From assembly GCA_024500155.1 (NCBI GenBank), contig CM044865.1, forward strand, positions 30,397,501 through 30,461,500: a DNA stretch of 64,000 nucleotides. The letters run 5' to 3'. This DNA is from Chenopodium formosanum (taxonomy: Eukaryota > Streptophyta > Magnoliopsida > Caryophyllales > Amaranthaceae). The translations under genes and the position numbers were made by a program. Positions 1 to 11,808 of this stretch are shown piece by piece (positions within the stretch are counted from its first letter, which is position 1; every line of letters starts with the position of its first letter). The notes below the pieces were generated by a model. The model was given only the letters and a program-made list of their open reading frames with translations. It did no database searches and was not told the origin of the DNA.

Positions 1-482
1 AAGGGGAGTGGGAAGTGGTCTTTCCGGGTGGACTTATTCAATTTTCGATAATCAATACACATCCTCCACCCGGTGACCGACCTCGTAGAAATGGTCTCAC
101 CCTTATCATTCTTGATGATGGTCATGCCTTCTTTTTTAGGCACAACTTGAACCGGGCTAACCCACTTACTATCGGAGATAGGGTAGATTATGCCTGCTTC
201 AAGAAGTTTTAAAACTTCTTTTTTCACAACTTCCTTCATGTTTGGATTGAGCCTTCTTTGGTGCTCAATCGAGGAAGCATGATCACCATCAAGTAAAATC
301 TTATGCATGCATATAGTAGGACTTATCCCCTTAATGTCATCAAATTTGTTCCCAATGACACCTCTATACTCCCTTAAAACAACTAGGAGTTTCCCAAGAG
401 AGGTATCATCAAGTTTAGCATTGACAATAACGGGATAACTCTCATTGTCATCAAGAAAAGCATATTTAAGTAAAGGAGGAAG
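1..482 (-). pseudogene. Element A pol: start of reverse transcriptase (runs off window)
   Basis: An open frame on the minus strand reaches the window edge without a stop. It contains the usual linker upstream of RT (IGNKFDDIKGISP), the segment leading into the fingers (LEAGIIYPISDSKWVSPVQ) and the first RT block, ending with TGWRMCIDYRKLN and the KDHFPL motif at bases 1-20. The frame is offset from the protease frame, with a frameshift near 485-495 around a short A run. The catalytic YxDD region lies outside the window. Homology to Athila-type RT is clear; activity cannot be judged. Confidence 0.85.
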
Positions 483-1838
483 GGGTTTAAAAGTTCAACC
501 TTGTGAGAAGGCGTAGTCCTCTCCTCTTTTACCTCCACATTAAGTACTTCCACTTTCTTTTCGTTGTGGACTAAAGGTTGGTTGAGCAAAAGATCATACC
601 CCCTCGTTTCTTCACCTTCCTCAACTAAGCCTCCCGTTAGGATAGCTTGCAAAGGATCTCCTTCAAACAAATTTTCTTGGAACTTCTCTAAGTCCCTTTC
701 CAACGTATCAACTCTATGAACTTCATCATACAATGGCTTTTTCAAAGTTTGTGGGAATGAAAATGATATTTTCTCATCTCCCACATTCAAGGTCAATCTT
801 TCTTGCTTCATATCAATCACAACACCCGCGGTGTTCAAAACCGGTCTTCCCAAGATTAGGGGCACCGTAGTATCTTCTTCCATTTCCATTACCACAAAAT
901 CACATGACACAAATACTCTTCCAACTTGAACCGGCACATCTTCAAGAATTCCCAAAGGTAGCCTAACCGTGCGGTCGGCCAATTGTAAGGACATTCATGT
1001 TGGCTTCAAGTCTCCCACTTTCAAACTCTTAGCAATAGAATAGGGCATCAAACTCACACTTTCCCCAAGATCACATAAAGCATCCATAGCCTCCAAGTCT
1101 CCAATCTTCACCGGTATTGCATAGCTACCAGGGTCACCAAGCTTTTGAGGGAGCTTGTTTTGAATGATTGCACTCACCTCCTTAGGAAGGGAGATGGTTG
1201 CACTCTCTTCAAGCCTACTCTTATTGGATAAAAGATCCTTCAAAAATTTTGCATATGTAGGCATTTGTGACATAGCATGAAGAAAGGGGATATTCACTTG
1301 AAGTCCTCTCATAACTTCAAGAAAGTTTGAAAACTTTTCATTCAATTTCTTTTCAACAATCCTATGAGGGAATGGAATGGGAGGCTTGTATACTTTCATG
1401 GGGGGCTTTTCTACCTTTTCCTCATCTCCCTCATTCTTATTTTGTGGCTCCTTTCTCTCAACATCAACTATTTCATTTTCAAACTCACCCTCATTTCTCA
1501 CCACAACTCCCTCATCTCTCTTTGGTGGCTCCTCTTCACTCATAACCGGCCCTTCATAACGTCTCCCCGATCTCAAAGTAATGGCCTTAGTTTTCTCCTT
1601 TGGGTTCACAACCGTTGAGCTTAGGAAGTGACCACTAGGATTGGAGGATGAACTTCCAACTTGTTGTGCAATTTGAGCTAATTGATTCTCAATTATCTTG
1701 TTGTGTGCTTGAAGTTGTTGGATGTTCGCTTGCATATCCGCATTGCTTCTTCCTTGTTGTGTAATGAAGGTCTCAAGTGCGGCTTCAAGGCTAGATTTTT
1801 TTGGAGGTGGAGGAGCGGGTTGGTTATATTGTTGCCTT
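383..1838 (-). pseudogene. Element A gag C-terminus and aspartic protease
   Basis: The frame from about 1838 down to 995 carries a Pro-rich stretch, a coiled-coil-like segment (NIQQLQAHNKIIENQLAQIA) and an acidic linker. Next comes the protease, whose active-site region reads DALCDLGESVSLMPYS. The family usually has DLGAS, so A is replaced by E next to the catalytic Asp-Leu-Gly. A TGA at 995-997 interrupts the frame; CGA would be expected there, so a CpG C-to-T change explains it. The same frame continues at 994 with the conserved MSLQLADR block and the flap region LILGRPVLNT, then loses frame near 490. The enzyme would have matured the polyprotein; this copy is broken. Confidence 0.8.
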
Positions 1839-1888
1839 TATTGGTTTTGGTCCCTTTAGTTAGGGTGACAGTAAGGAGCTTGTTGGTT

Positions 1889-3046
1889 TTATGGATGAGA
1901 TTGGTTGTATTGGTTTTGAGGGGGGCCTTGATTTTGTTGTTTCCAACCCGTGTTTTGTTGGGGTTTCCAACCTTGATTGTAGGGTTGAGAGTATTGATCG
2001 TTTCTTTGCCCAATAGCCGCAGCTTGTTCTTGGTTAGTTGTGTTGCAATAGGAGGACAAGTGATCATTTCCTCCACAAGTTTCACAAGACATGACTTGTT
2101 GTGAAGAAGAGCTTGGAGATGTAAGCGTGGCTTGATCTAGCTTGTGAGCTAGCATGTCAAACTTTGATGCAATAAGGTCTATTGCACTAAGGTCGTGGAT
2201 TCCGCCCTTCTTTGCTTGAGGTTGCCGTCTATCACCTCCGTATGCATAGTGCTTTGCCACTTCTTCAATCATCTTGTATGCATCATCCACTGATAGCTTT
2301 TTAAGGCTACCACCGGCCCCGTTATCAAGGTTGGCCCTTGAAGTAGGAGTAAGACCATCATAAAAGCTTTGAACAATGATCCATGATGTGAAACCATGGT
2401 GTGGGAATTTTCTAGTGTAGTCCTTGAAACGCTCCCAAGCTTCACTTAAAGTTTCATCAATCTCTTGGTTGAAATTGGTGATTTTCCTTCGTAGTTCGGC
2501 GGTCTTTTCGGGTGGACAATACTTTCCAAGGAAATCACTAGTGACTTCATCCCATGTGGTCAATGATCCCTCTTCTACCGTTCTCAACCAATGCTTTGCT
2601 TTGTCACGGAGGGAGAATTGAAACATGTGCATACGGATGAACTCTTCCGTAATGTTGTTTTGCTTGATGGTTGTGCACAATTCGAGAAAGTTGTCCAAAT
2701 GAGCAAAAGGACACTCATGAGAACTCCCACCAAATTGATCACTTTGTATCATCCGGATGAGTTGAGGTGAAAGCTCAAAATTATTTGCATTCGTAGTAGG
2801 GAGACGTATGCCACTCCGAAGTGTGAAGGCATTGGGGTGGTCATAATCTCGTAACAATGGTGGAGGAGGATTGTTATCACCCATGTTATCTTCTTCGTTG
2901 GTTGCAAAGATTTCATCCGGATCGGAATCCGAATATACAATAGAGAACTCGGGTGTGCCTTGCAAAAGCCTCCTCACGTTTCTCAAAGTCCTATTTAACT
3001 CTGGATCAACGGGAATAAGCGGTGATTGCTTACTCTTCCGTGTCAT
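1889..3046 (-). pseudogene. Element A Gag (capsid and nucleocapsid)
   Basis: A 385-codon frame beginning MTRKSKQSP. Residues about 90-270 form a retrotransposon Gag domain with the blocks QFGGSSHECPFAHLDNF, FSLRDKAKHWL and KFPHHGF, as in Athila elements. Near residue 320 is a zinc knuckle of spacing C-x2-C-x4-H-x4-C (CETCGGNDHLSSYC), expected to bind element RNA. The Gln/Asn-rich tail ends at a frameshift and stop near 1890, after which gag resumes in another frame. The ATG at 3046 lies about 150 bp inside the primer site, a normal leader length. Gag would form the cytoplasmic virus-like particle. Confidence 0.85.
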
Positions 3047-3192
3047 GCAAGGTCAAACAAAGCTAAGAAAAACGTTAGCAATGACTATCACAAGTTGAAA
3101 ACACAAATATACTAAAGTAAATAAGAAAAATTATGATACACATATACACACTTAGACACATTTAACAATAATACATTCAATGTGACTTTGCC

Positions 3193-3210
3193 TCCCCGGC
3201 AACGGCGCCA
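3193..3210 (-). other. Element A primer binding site (tRNA-Asp)
   Basis: On the minus strand this reads TGGCGCCGTTGCCGGGGA, complementary to the 3' end of plant tRNA-Asp, and lies four bases inside the LTR end. It primes minus-strand DNA synthesis and fixes the orientation of element A. Confidence 0.9.
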
Positions 3211-3214
3211 AAAT

Positions 3215-3860
3215 TGGTAGGCCGTCGTCGAGCCTACCAAAGATAAAGTCCTATCTTGGTCTCACTAGCTAATAGCAAGGGTAAGAAAGGGTCGAACCCA
3301 AGAGAGGCGTTGAATCAACCACCGAAATACTACCGCATAAATAAGCTAAATGAAGTCGAAATTGGTTTGGTTTTATGTAACAAGTGCTAGTTCAAGTCAA
3401 CTAAAGCTAGGGGGAGATTAACAATATTTAGAGAGTTCTAGGGCTTGGGATATACCACTCAATTTCGTCACAAATCACAATTAGCAAGTAGCAAACAATG
3501 GTAATTTGAGGGGATAATATAGGGGAAGTCATCTAAAGCACCCAACTACTCTCTCAAGCTAGAGGGATTACTCGAATTATGAATACAACCTACTCTCGTG
3601 GTTACAAAGCATAAAACAAGTATTAAAGCATAATCACGATGACAAAAACATTCCCTTTACTGGAAATTCCTATTCTCATGGCATTTCAAGTCAATTAAGC
3701 ATAAGGGAGCTAACTCAAGTTTATCTCTCGATCCTTCGTTGAGAAAGCTTAGATAATAGTTCTAGCTATGGCCATATTCAAGAACTAAGCAATTAAACCA
3801 CTTAAGCTCAACTAATTAACACCCAACAATTACCAAATTAACACATGCAACAAGTAATTG
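3215..3860 (-). repeat. Element A 5' LTR (outer end unresolved)
   Basis: The inner edge is sharp: on the minus strand the LTR ends in CCTACCA just before the primer site. The last 25 bases form a hairpin, arms TTGGTAGGC and GCCTACCAA around a 9-base loop (about 3214-3239). The outer end cannot be fixed without a second copy; sequence character changes near 3860-3870. AT-rich, with no coding content. Confidence 0.6.
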
Positions 3861-4315
3861 CTTTTGCGACTAAGTGATTCTGCTTCTTCTGCTATGTTGA
3901 ACTGTGTTTATATTTTTTATTGTATCGTTGTTGCATTACTGTCGTATTACAGTTGTATTACAGTTGTGTTAAGGATGTAGTATTGCTTACATGTGTTTCC
4001 TTATTCTGCGGGGGCAGTTTCCATCCTCGTGTTGGTTTGTTCCTTGTAGGGACGAATAAGCACTGCTCTGGAGTGTTTGTTGCTCATTCGCTTAGCAGTG
4101 TCGATGTTGTCCTTGCAAAACAAAATTGGGTGAGGGTGGCCGTGGGTTTCCCCGACGGCCCTTCGATGCCAAAGTCAGTACTCGTAGTGAAAATAAATTG
4201 AATTGACTAGGTGTAAGTAAAGAAGAGTACCTTTCATGCTGACTTTGGCTGTTGGAGATTTTTGTCTTTTTTGATTTTCTTCTTTTTTTTTTTTTTTTTT
4301 TTTTGCTTGTTTTCT

Positions 4316-4360
<45 letters not shown>

Positions 4361-4406
4361 AGTAAAAAGAAACGAAATTGAAATGATGACTACATACCTT
4401 CGCTCT
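3861..4406. other. Junction between elements A and B; non-coding with poly-T runs
   Basis: No gene is seen. It probably holds the 3' untranslated remains of element B, whose 3' LTR is missing. An imperfect hairpin at 4138-4160 (GGCCGT ... ACGGCC) resembles hairpins in the 3' region of element E. Two homopolymer runs, T22 at 4283-4304 and T39 at 4317-4355, would be A runs in B's orientation just downstream of its pol stop. Confidence 0.5.
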
Positions 4407-6411
4407 TCAGAAATGATAGAGCTTTAAATGTGTTGCGTTCCAGCTTCTCCGTACATCTTTTCCTTCCGTATTTCTGAGTCTGTAGGCTCCATTACCTACT
4501 ACCTTGATGATCTCATAGGGTCCTTCCCAGTTGGGTGCTAACTTCCCTGCGTTTACCTCTCTGGTATTTTCATACACCTCTTTGAGAACCCAATCTCCCA
4601 ACTTAAAGACTCTTGCCCTGACGTTCTTGTTGAAGGACCTTGCTACTTCTTGTTGATATGCTGCTATTCTCATTTTTGCATCTTCTCTTAGTTCCTCCAC
4701 TGTGTCCAGGTTGTGAATTAGTTATGCTTGATTCCTTTCTTCTGTCATTAACCCGTACCTTGCTGTGGGGACTTCTACTTCTGTTGGGATTACTACTTCA
4801 CACCCGTACACCAATGAGAATGGAGTGTGGCCTATTGCTCCCTTTGGAGTTGTTCCGTCTGCCCATAATATGTTGGGCAATTCATCTGCCCATTTCCCAT
4901 TTGCTCCTTCTAGCCTTTTCTTCATGTTTCCTATAAGGACCTTGTTACTCGATTCCGCCTGTTCGTTTGCTTATGGGTATCTAGGCGTAGATGTGATAAG
5001 AGAAATGTTCCATTCCTTGCAGAACTTCGTGGTCTTATTGCTGATGAACTGAGATCCATTATCTGTAATGATCTCTGTTGGTATTCTGAATCTACTCAGG
5101 ATGTTTCTTTTTATAAACGAGATGACATGTTTGTCCTTGATTTCCTCGTACGCTTCCGCTTCGATCCATTTTGAAAAGTAGTCTGTCATTGCTAAGAAGT
5201 ATACTCTTTGTCCTGATGACAGGGGTAGCTTCACTATATCCACTCCCCACTTCATGAATGGCCAAGGCGTCAGTGTTCGATGTAGCTCCTCTGATGGTTT
5301 GTGTGTCAAAGGTGCGTGTCTTTGGCATGCTAAACATTTCTTGGCGAACTCCGCAGCATCCTTTCTCATGCTAGGCCAATAGTATCCCATTCTGAGTGCT
5401 CTGTTGGCTAGATTTCTTCCTCCTGAATGGTTTCCGCACTCCCCGTTATGTAGGGACTGTAAGACATGTTGTGCTTCTTCTTTCTCTAAACATCGTAAAA
5501 AGGAACCTGTTGCAGATTTCTTGAAGAGTATGTTGCTGATCAAGCAATACTTGGAGGCTTTCAGGGCGAATGCTTGAGCAGCTACTTTTCCTGTTGGTAC
5601 TGTTTTGTCCAGAAGGTATTCCTTTAGCGGTGTTGTCCAGCTGTCGCCTTCTTTCCCTGTAGAACCTATTTGAACTTCGCAGACGTTCATGGTTGAGTCT
5701 TTCTCTATGGCCGGAGAGAGTACGTGCACTAGAAGGATAGCTCCAAATTCTTCTAGATTGATGTTTGATCCCAAGTTTACTAGGGCGTCTGCTTCAGTGT
5801 TCAGATTCCTAGGTACCTGGTCTATCTTGAACTCCTTGAATTCCTTAATGAGTTTCTTTGTGACTTCTAGGTAAGCTATCATCCTAGTATCTTTTGCCGC
5901 ATATTCTCCGTTGATTTGATTTACTATGAGTAGGGAGTCTGAAATTACCTCTAGATGTTGTATCTTCATATCCCTTGCGACGGTCAACCCTGTGATCAAT
6001 GCTTTGTATTCAGCTTCATTATTGGTGGCTTTGAAGTTGCATCTTATTGCCTGTACTATCTTGTCTCCTTGGGGTGAATTCAGTACTACTCCTAAGCCTA
6101 CACCGCGTATGTTTGCTGCGCCATCTGTATGGAGTATCCACTTCTGTGCAGCCTTTGGCTCCTGTAATGCCAATACTTCTTTTTGTGCTTCCTCCTCAAG
6201 GGTTGGACTGAAGTCTCCTACAAAGTCTGCCAAAGCTTGTGATTTGATTGCAGTTCTAGGCTCGTATTGTATATCTTACCTGCTCAGATGTAAGTCCCAT
6301 TTCTCCATCCTTCCTGACATTTCTGGCTTTCTCATGATGGCTTTGATGGGGTAGTTGGTGCGAACTCGTATGGAATGGCTTTCAAAGTATGGGCGTAGCT
6401 TTATTGAGGTA
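4407..6411 (-). pseudogene. Element B RNase H and integrase
   Basis: The frame entering from C1's left edge shows the end of the RT connection. RNase H follows with catalytic-type blocks HTDGAANIRGVGLGVVL, NNEAEYKAL and VISDSLLIVNQ. Integrase follows with a His-Cys zinc region (HNGECGNHSGGRNLA to CLACQRH) and the DDE residues in WGVDIV, ITDNGSQF and NEQAESSNK. The C-terminus has the usual PNWEGPYEI block and ends HLKLYHF. Stops interrupt it near 6278, at 4971-4973 (TAA for an expected CAA) and near 4722. The gene once encoded the enzymes that degrade the RNA strand and insert the cDNA; it is now inactive. Confidence 0.85.
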
Positions 6412-6416
6412 GTAAC
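6412..6416. repeat. Target site duplication of C1, left copy (GTAAC)
   Basis: GTAAC directly precedes the TG of the C1 LTR and recurs at 12528-12532 directly after the CA of the other LTR. It duplicates five bases of element B's pol. Confidence 0.95.
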
Positions 6417-7135
6417 TGATGTGAATTATTGATCCGAAAATCAACAAAACACAAGGGATATGTTTAAGTCTAATTCTATACAGGAAATCCACCAAGAATT
6501 AAACAAAAACTAAGATTAATCAATTAAGAATCCACCTAATTAATCAATCCAAACGAATGTTTTAACTAAAACAAGCAAAACAACAATTGATCGCAATCAA
6601 CCAAAACTCAAGTATGCAACTTAAGAAATAAATCTGAATATTAATCTATATGTAAATCTATTCGTGTGTTTACAGCCCTATTTATAAGACTTAGTTTTCC
6701 TAGGAAGATTAGGACAAGTCCCTAATTCAATCCTAATTAAACTAGAATTCTAACTTGCTTGAAGAGCAAGCACCTTGGCGCACAAGCATACACCAAACTG
6801 ATTTATTTTGCTAACTAACTGATTTTTAAAGCAACTAAATAAATAAATAAAAATTAAAGAACTAAATAAAGATTAAAGATCCTAATGCTTGAACCAAGAA
6901 AAACCCTTTCAAGTGAAAGGTAAAAACTTGTAAGCAAAATCTAAGTAAAGAAAATTCAAGAAAGTTCAAGAAAGTGAACTAGACTCCAAGAAAAACCACT
7001 AAGCAAACCGTGGCTTTGCTTTGATATCCAAGAAAGTGTCCATGCAATGCTTGGCTTGAATCAATGTTTAGGGACAAGCTATCTTGATGCATGATAAGCA
7101 AATCTTTGAAGTTCTCCATGCTTAGACTTGCATCA
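6417..7135 (-). repeat. C1 3' LTR
   Basis: Plus-strand sequence starts TGATGTGAATT and ends TTGCATCA. A TATA-type box (TTATAAATA on the minus strand) lies at 6679-6687. It differs from 11809-12527 at about three sites: C/G-type changes in an A-rich stretch, AGATTAGG/AGATAAGG, and a T/A change near 6822. Confidence 0.95.
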
Positions 7136-10100
7136 TCCTCCTCTTCTTCGAAAGAATTTGTCCTCAAATCTCGAAGTTCTTCATCAGGAATATACTTAGC
7201 CAAATCGCCAACATTGAATGTAGCACTAACTCCATATTCTCCTGGAAGTTCTAACTTATAAGCATTGTCATTGATCTTCTCAATAATCTTGAAAGGACCT
7301 TCACTTCTAGGCATCAACTTATTCTTGCGTTTTCCTGGAAATCTTTCCTTTCTCAAATGTAACCATACCAAGTCTCCAACAGTGTAACTTTGTTGCCTTC
7401 TATGCTTGTTTGCTCTAGCTTTGTACATGTCATTTACTTTCTCTATTCTTGTTCGAACTTGAGCATGTAATTTCAGCATACTCTTCAACTTAGACTCGGC
7501 ATCTTTGTGAATTAACTTACCCTTAGGCAATGGAACAAGATCAATTGGAAGTTTCGGATTGACTCCATAGACTACCTCAAAAGGACTATGTTTGGTAGCA
7601 TATGTAGGTGATCTATTATAAGCAAACTCCGCATGAGCTAACTTGATGTCCCAATCCTTTTGTGTCTTACTCACTAACCCACGCAAAAGCGCACCAAGAG
7701 TACGATTAGTAACCTCGGTTTGTCCATCAGTTTGTGGATGGTAAGATGTACTAAAGAGCAATTTAGTTCCCACAAGCTTCCATAAAGACTTCCAAAAGAA
7801 ACTCATGAACTTTGTATCTCGATCACTCACAATAGTTTTCGGAATTCCATGCAATCTAACAATCTCTTTGAAGTATAATTCCGCCACTTTCATAGCATCA
7901 TCCACTTTGTGACAAGGAACAAAATGAGCCATCTTAGAGAACCTATCCACAACAACCATAATAGAGTCTTTCCCCCGTTGTGTTCTCGGCAATCCCACAA
8001 TAAAATCCATAGAAATATCTTCCCAAGGTGAATCTGGAACAGGTAAAGGAGTATACAAACCTTGATGAAAAGTAGCCTTCGCTTTTTGACAAGTTGCACA
8101 CCTAGAAATAACTAGTTGCACATCCGTGAGCATCTTAGGCCAATAGAAGTGTTCTTGTAACATACTCAAGGTCTTTGTAATGCCAAAGTGACCAGCAATT
8201 CCTCCCCCATGAGCTTCTCTAACAACTAGCTCTCTAATAGAACACTTAGGAAGACAAAGTCAATTTCCTTTGAAAAAGAAAACCATCTTGCAGCAAATAA
8301 GAACCCACGGCTCCTTTAGAACACTCTTCAATCAATGTAGCAAAATCATCATCACCTTTGTAGTATTCTTTGATCAATTCAAAACCAAGTAGCTTGCTAT
8401 TTAGAATTCCAATCAAAGTGTATCTTCTAGATAATGCATCAGCCACAACATTCGATTTCCCTTCTTTGTACCTTGAAGAAAAATTAAATGATTGTAAAAA
8501 ATTCAACCCACGTAGCATGTCTAGGATTGAGCTTTTGTTGTCCATGTATGTACTTCAATGCTTCATGATCAGAATTCAACACAAAGTGATTAGGTCGGAG
8601 ATAATGACTCCAATGATCTAAAGCTCTAACAATGGCATAGAACTCTTTATCATAAGTAGAATAGTTCAATCGAGCTCCTCCCAATTTCTCACTGAAATAT
8701 GCAATAGGCCTCTTCTTTTGGAGTAAAACTGCTCCAATTCCAACTCCACTAGCATCGGTTTCAACTTCAAAAGGACTTGAGAAATCTGGTAACGCAAGTA
8801 TAGGTGCTTCACATAGCTTCTTTTTAACCAACTCAAACGCACTTTGAGCTTCTTTAGTCCATTCGAATTTACCCTTGTCCTTCTTCAAACATTCGGTCAT
8901 AGGCGCCACAATACTTGAGAAATTCTTGACAAATCTTCTATAGAACGAAGCTAGACCATGAAAAGACCTTACTTCACTCATATTAGTAGGAATAGGCCAT
9001 GTTTTAATAGCCTCTACTTTCGAATGATCAACTGAAACTCCATCCTTTGATACAACATAACCAAGAAAAGTAACACTAGGCACTAAGAAGTAGCATTTTT
9101 CAAGCTTAGCATAGAGTTTCTTCTCTCTTAACACTTCAAACACACTTGTTAGATGATTTAAATGATCATGCAAATTTTTAGAGTATATCAGAATATCATC
9201 TAAATAAACAACAACAAACTTGCCAAGGAAAGGTTTAAGTACCTCATGCATCAACCTCATGAAAGTGCTAGGTGCATTAGTGAGTCCAAACGGCATCACC
9301 AACCATTCATACAACCCTAACTTAGTCTTGAATGCTGTTTTCCACTCATCTCCTTCTCTCATTCGAATTTGATGATAACCACTCATAAGATCAATCTTAG
9401 AAAACAACTGTGAACCATGTAGTTCATCAAGTAGATCATCTAATCTTGGAATAGGAAATCGGTATTTGATAGTGATGTTATTCACACTCCTACTATCAAT
9501 ACACATGCGCCAACTCCCATCTTTCTTTGGGACAAGTAAAGTAAGCACAGCACAAGGGCTCATACTTTCCCTCACGTATCCTCTAGCCATAAGCTCTTCA
9601 ATTTGCCTTTGCATCTCCTTTGTTTCTTCCGGATTACTTCTATAGGCTGCCTTATTAGGTAATGATGCTCCCGGAATCAAGTCAATTTGATGCTCTATCC
9701 CACGAATAGGAGGTAGTCCCGGAGGTAATTCCTTAGGAAAGACATCCTTGAATTCTTCTAAAACAGATTCCAATTCATACGGCCTCTTTGCTTGTTTATC
9801 TTGATCAATTCGAATCTCATTAGAAACAAGTATATATACCACATTGTTGCTGCAAATTTCTTTTTCTAATTCCCTCTCACTAATCAAATAAGAACTCTTC
9901 GAATTAGAGGTGACATTAGAAGACTTGTTGCTTATCAAAGGTTTTAAAGCAACCGGTCTCTCTTTATCTCCTTTTCTCACAACATACACATTAGTCCTTC
10001 CATCAAACTTCACAAATCTATCATATTGCCAAGGACGGCCTAATAGTATATGACAAGCATCCATAGGACAAACATCACACAAAACTTTATCATGAAATTT

Positions 10101-11516
10101 ACCAATTGAAAAGGAGATTAAGGCTTGTTTAGTTACCTTAACATCACTCGAATTATTAAGCCAATGAAGCTTATAAGGGCTTGGATGTTCAGTAGTTGGC
10201 CACTTCAATTTGTCTACCAAAGTAGTAGATACCACATTAGTGCAACTCCCCGTGTCTATGATCATATCACACAACCTATCTTCTACCTTGCACCTTGTAA
10301 GAAAGATTTTCTCCCTTTGATTGTTTTCCATAGGTACGGTTTTAGAGTGTAGCGCCCTTCTTAGAACCAAACTTTGACCATGAGTCTCGGGATCAATTTC
10401 GTCAATATGCCCCTCCTCTTCTTCAAAGTTTTCCTCTTCGTTCTTTTCTTCATAGTCACTACCTTGCTCACACTTAGCTTGTTCTTGTTCCCACTCTTGA
10501 GCAGTCATTACTCTTTTTGATGGACAATTAGTTGCAATGTGACCAACACTACCACACTTGAAGCACTTCCTATCTTCAACAAGCTTTTTAGGAGCTTCAA
10601 ACTTTGATTTAGTCTCCTTGTAGTTCGAACTAGAACCACTTTTCTCCAAGCTGTTCTTCTCAAAAGGTTTAGTGAAACCTTTTACAAAGGGCTTAGTGTA
10701 CGTCCCTTTCTTCCCCTTTATCTGTTTTTCAACTTTCAAAGCTACCTTGCAAACATCCTCAAAGGACCAATATTGTTGCAATTCAACTTTTTCAGCAATA
10801 TTATCATTCAACCCCGAAATAAATCTAGCAATCTTATGCTCTACAATCTCTTCTAAGCCACATAGCATGCATAACTTTTCAAATTCACCAATATAATTCT
10901 CAACAGTCATAGAATTTTGTTTAAAAAGTTGCATCTTAAGATAAACATCTTGAATATAATCACTAGGTACGAACCTTTTTTTCATGTGCTTCTTGAGTTG
11001 TTCCCAAGTTGAGATTCTTGCACGCCCCTCCTTATGCCTTTTCTTCTTTAGATTATCATACCAAAGACTAGCATAACCGGTCAGTTTTAATTCAGCCAAT
11101 TTGCATCTTTTCCTTTCATCATACTCCTTGTAATCAAAGAGTGTCTCGGCCCTTCTAATCCACTCAAAGTATTTTTCGGGTTTATTCATACTCCCATTGA
11201 ATTCGGGAAGATCTAATCTAAGGTTCCTATCATCATCCTTTGGTCGGTCTCTTCTCCTAGGCCTTGGTGATTCATCACTTGAAGAATAATTATTTCGTGG
11301 CCTCCTTGGGTTCCTCCTTGGTTGTTCTTCCTCACTTGAACCAGAATTAGGGTTAGAATTCCCTTTCCTTGAAGAATCTCCAGCAAGAGTATCAAGCCTT
11401 TTTAATATCTCATCCATCCTTGCTGCCAACTCGTCAATTCGCCTATCTCTTCTAAGATTTTGAGCCTGTTCTAAGGTTAATCCCCTTGGAACCTGTGGAA
11501 CCTCCTCGTCACTCAT
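6979..11516 (-). pseudogene. C1 gag-pol polyprotein (two frameshifts)
   Basis: Start chosen at MSDEEVPQVPRG (11516), about 290 bp inside the LTR, because the related C2 copy starts there too. Gag with a zinc knuckle (CFKCGSVGHIATNC) is followed by protease (MIIDTGSCTNVVS), RT with intact VVYLDDILIYS, RNase H (VETDASGVGIGAVL) and integrase (zinc region HGGGIAGHFGI to CATCQKAK; DDE in MDFIVGLP, VSDRDTKF and GQTEVTNRT). The acidic tail EEEEDDA is encoded across the polypurine tract, and the frame ends at 6979 inside the LTR. Breaks: one extra T in a run of six at 8496-8501 and about four extra bases near 8257-8261. Otherwise open, so only recently disabled. Confidence 0.9.
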
Positions 11517-11790
11517 GATTCCTACACAAAAAAAGTCAGTCCATGCAAAAATCTTGATTAAAAGATCGAATCTTGAAGAAAAACTAGGCAACACAAAAAC
11601 CGGACTCTCAACCGCAAATCAGTGCACAAACACCAAACGTTTGAGGCTGTGTAGAACGCGTTACTCAACTAAAAATTATGAAATTTTATATGGTGGTAGC
11701 TGGACGTTTTTAGAGTTCAATGCAAAAAGAATCACGTAAAAATTCCCAGCCAATTATTCCCAATTTAATTTTTACCGAAGTTGCGCAAAC

Positions 11791-11805
11791 CTGCTCTGAT
11801 ACCAA
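11791..11805 (-). other. C1 primer binding site (initiator tRNA-Met)
   Basis: On the minus strand TGGTATCAGAGCAGG lies a few bases inside the 5' LTR. TGGTATCAGAGC is complementary to the 3' end of plant initiator tRNA-Met. Confidence 0.9.
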
Positions 11806-11808
11806 AGA

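Larger units (their letters stand above)
1..3860 (-). mobile_element. Element A: Athila-like Ty3/gypsy retrotransposon, 5' half
   Basis: Read on the minus strand, this is LTR (from 3215 rightwards), primer binding site, gag, protease and the start of RT, running off the window at base 1. The Gag type, the DLG protease motif and the tRNA-Asp primer site place it in the Athila group of Ty3/gypsy elements. Several frameshifts and stops show it is no longer autonomous. No second LTR or target duplication can be seen because the 3' half lies outside the window. The right boundary against element B is unresolved, somewhere near 3860. Confidence 0.85.

Noticed and set aside
15..212. 65-codon plus-strand frame at the window start
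   Set aside because: It is the complement of element A's RT frame and has no independent support.
11791..11805. tRNA-like matches next to LTRs considered as tRNA genes
   Set aside because: Only 12-18 bases complementary to tRNA 3' ends are present at each LTR border, so these are primer binding sites and not tRNA genes.
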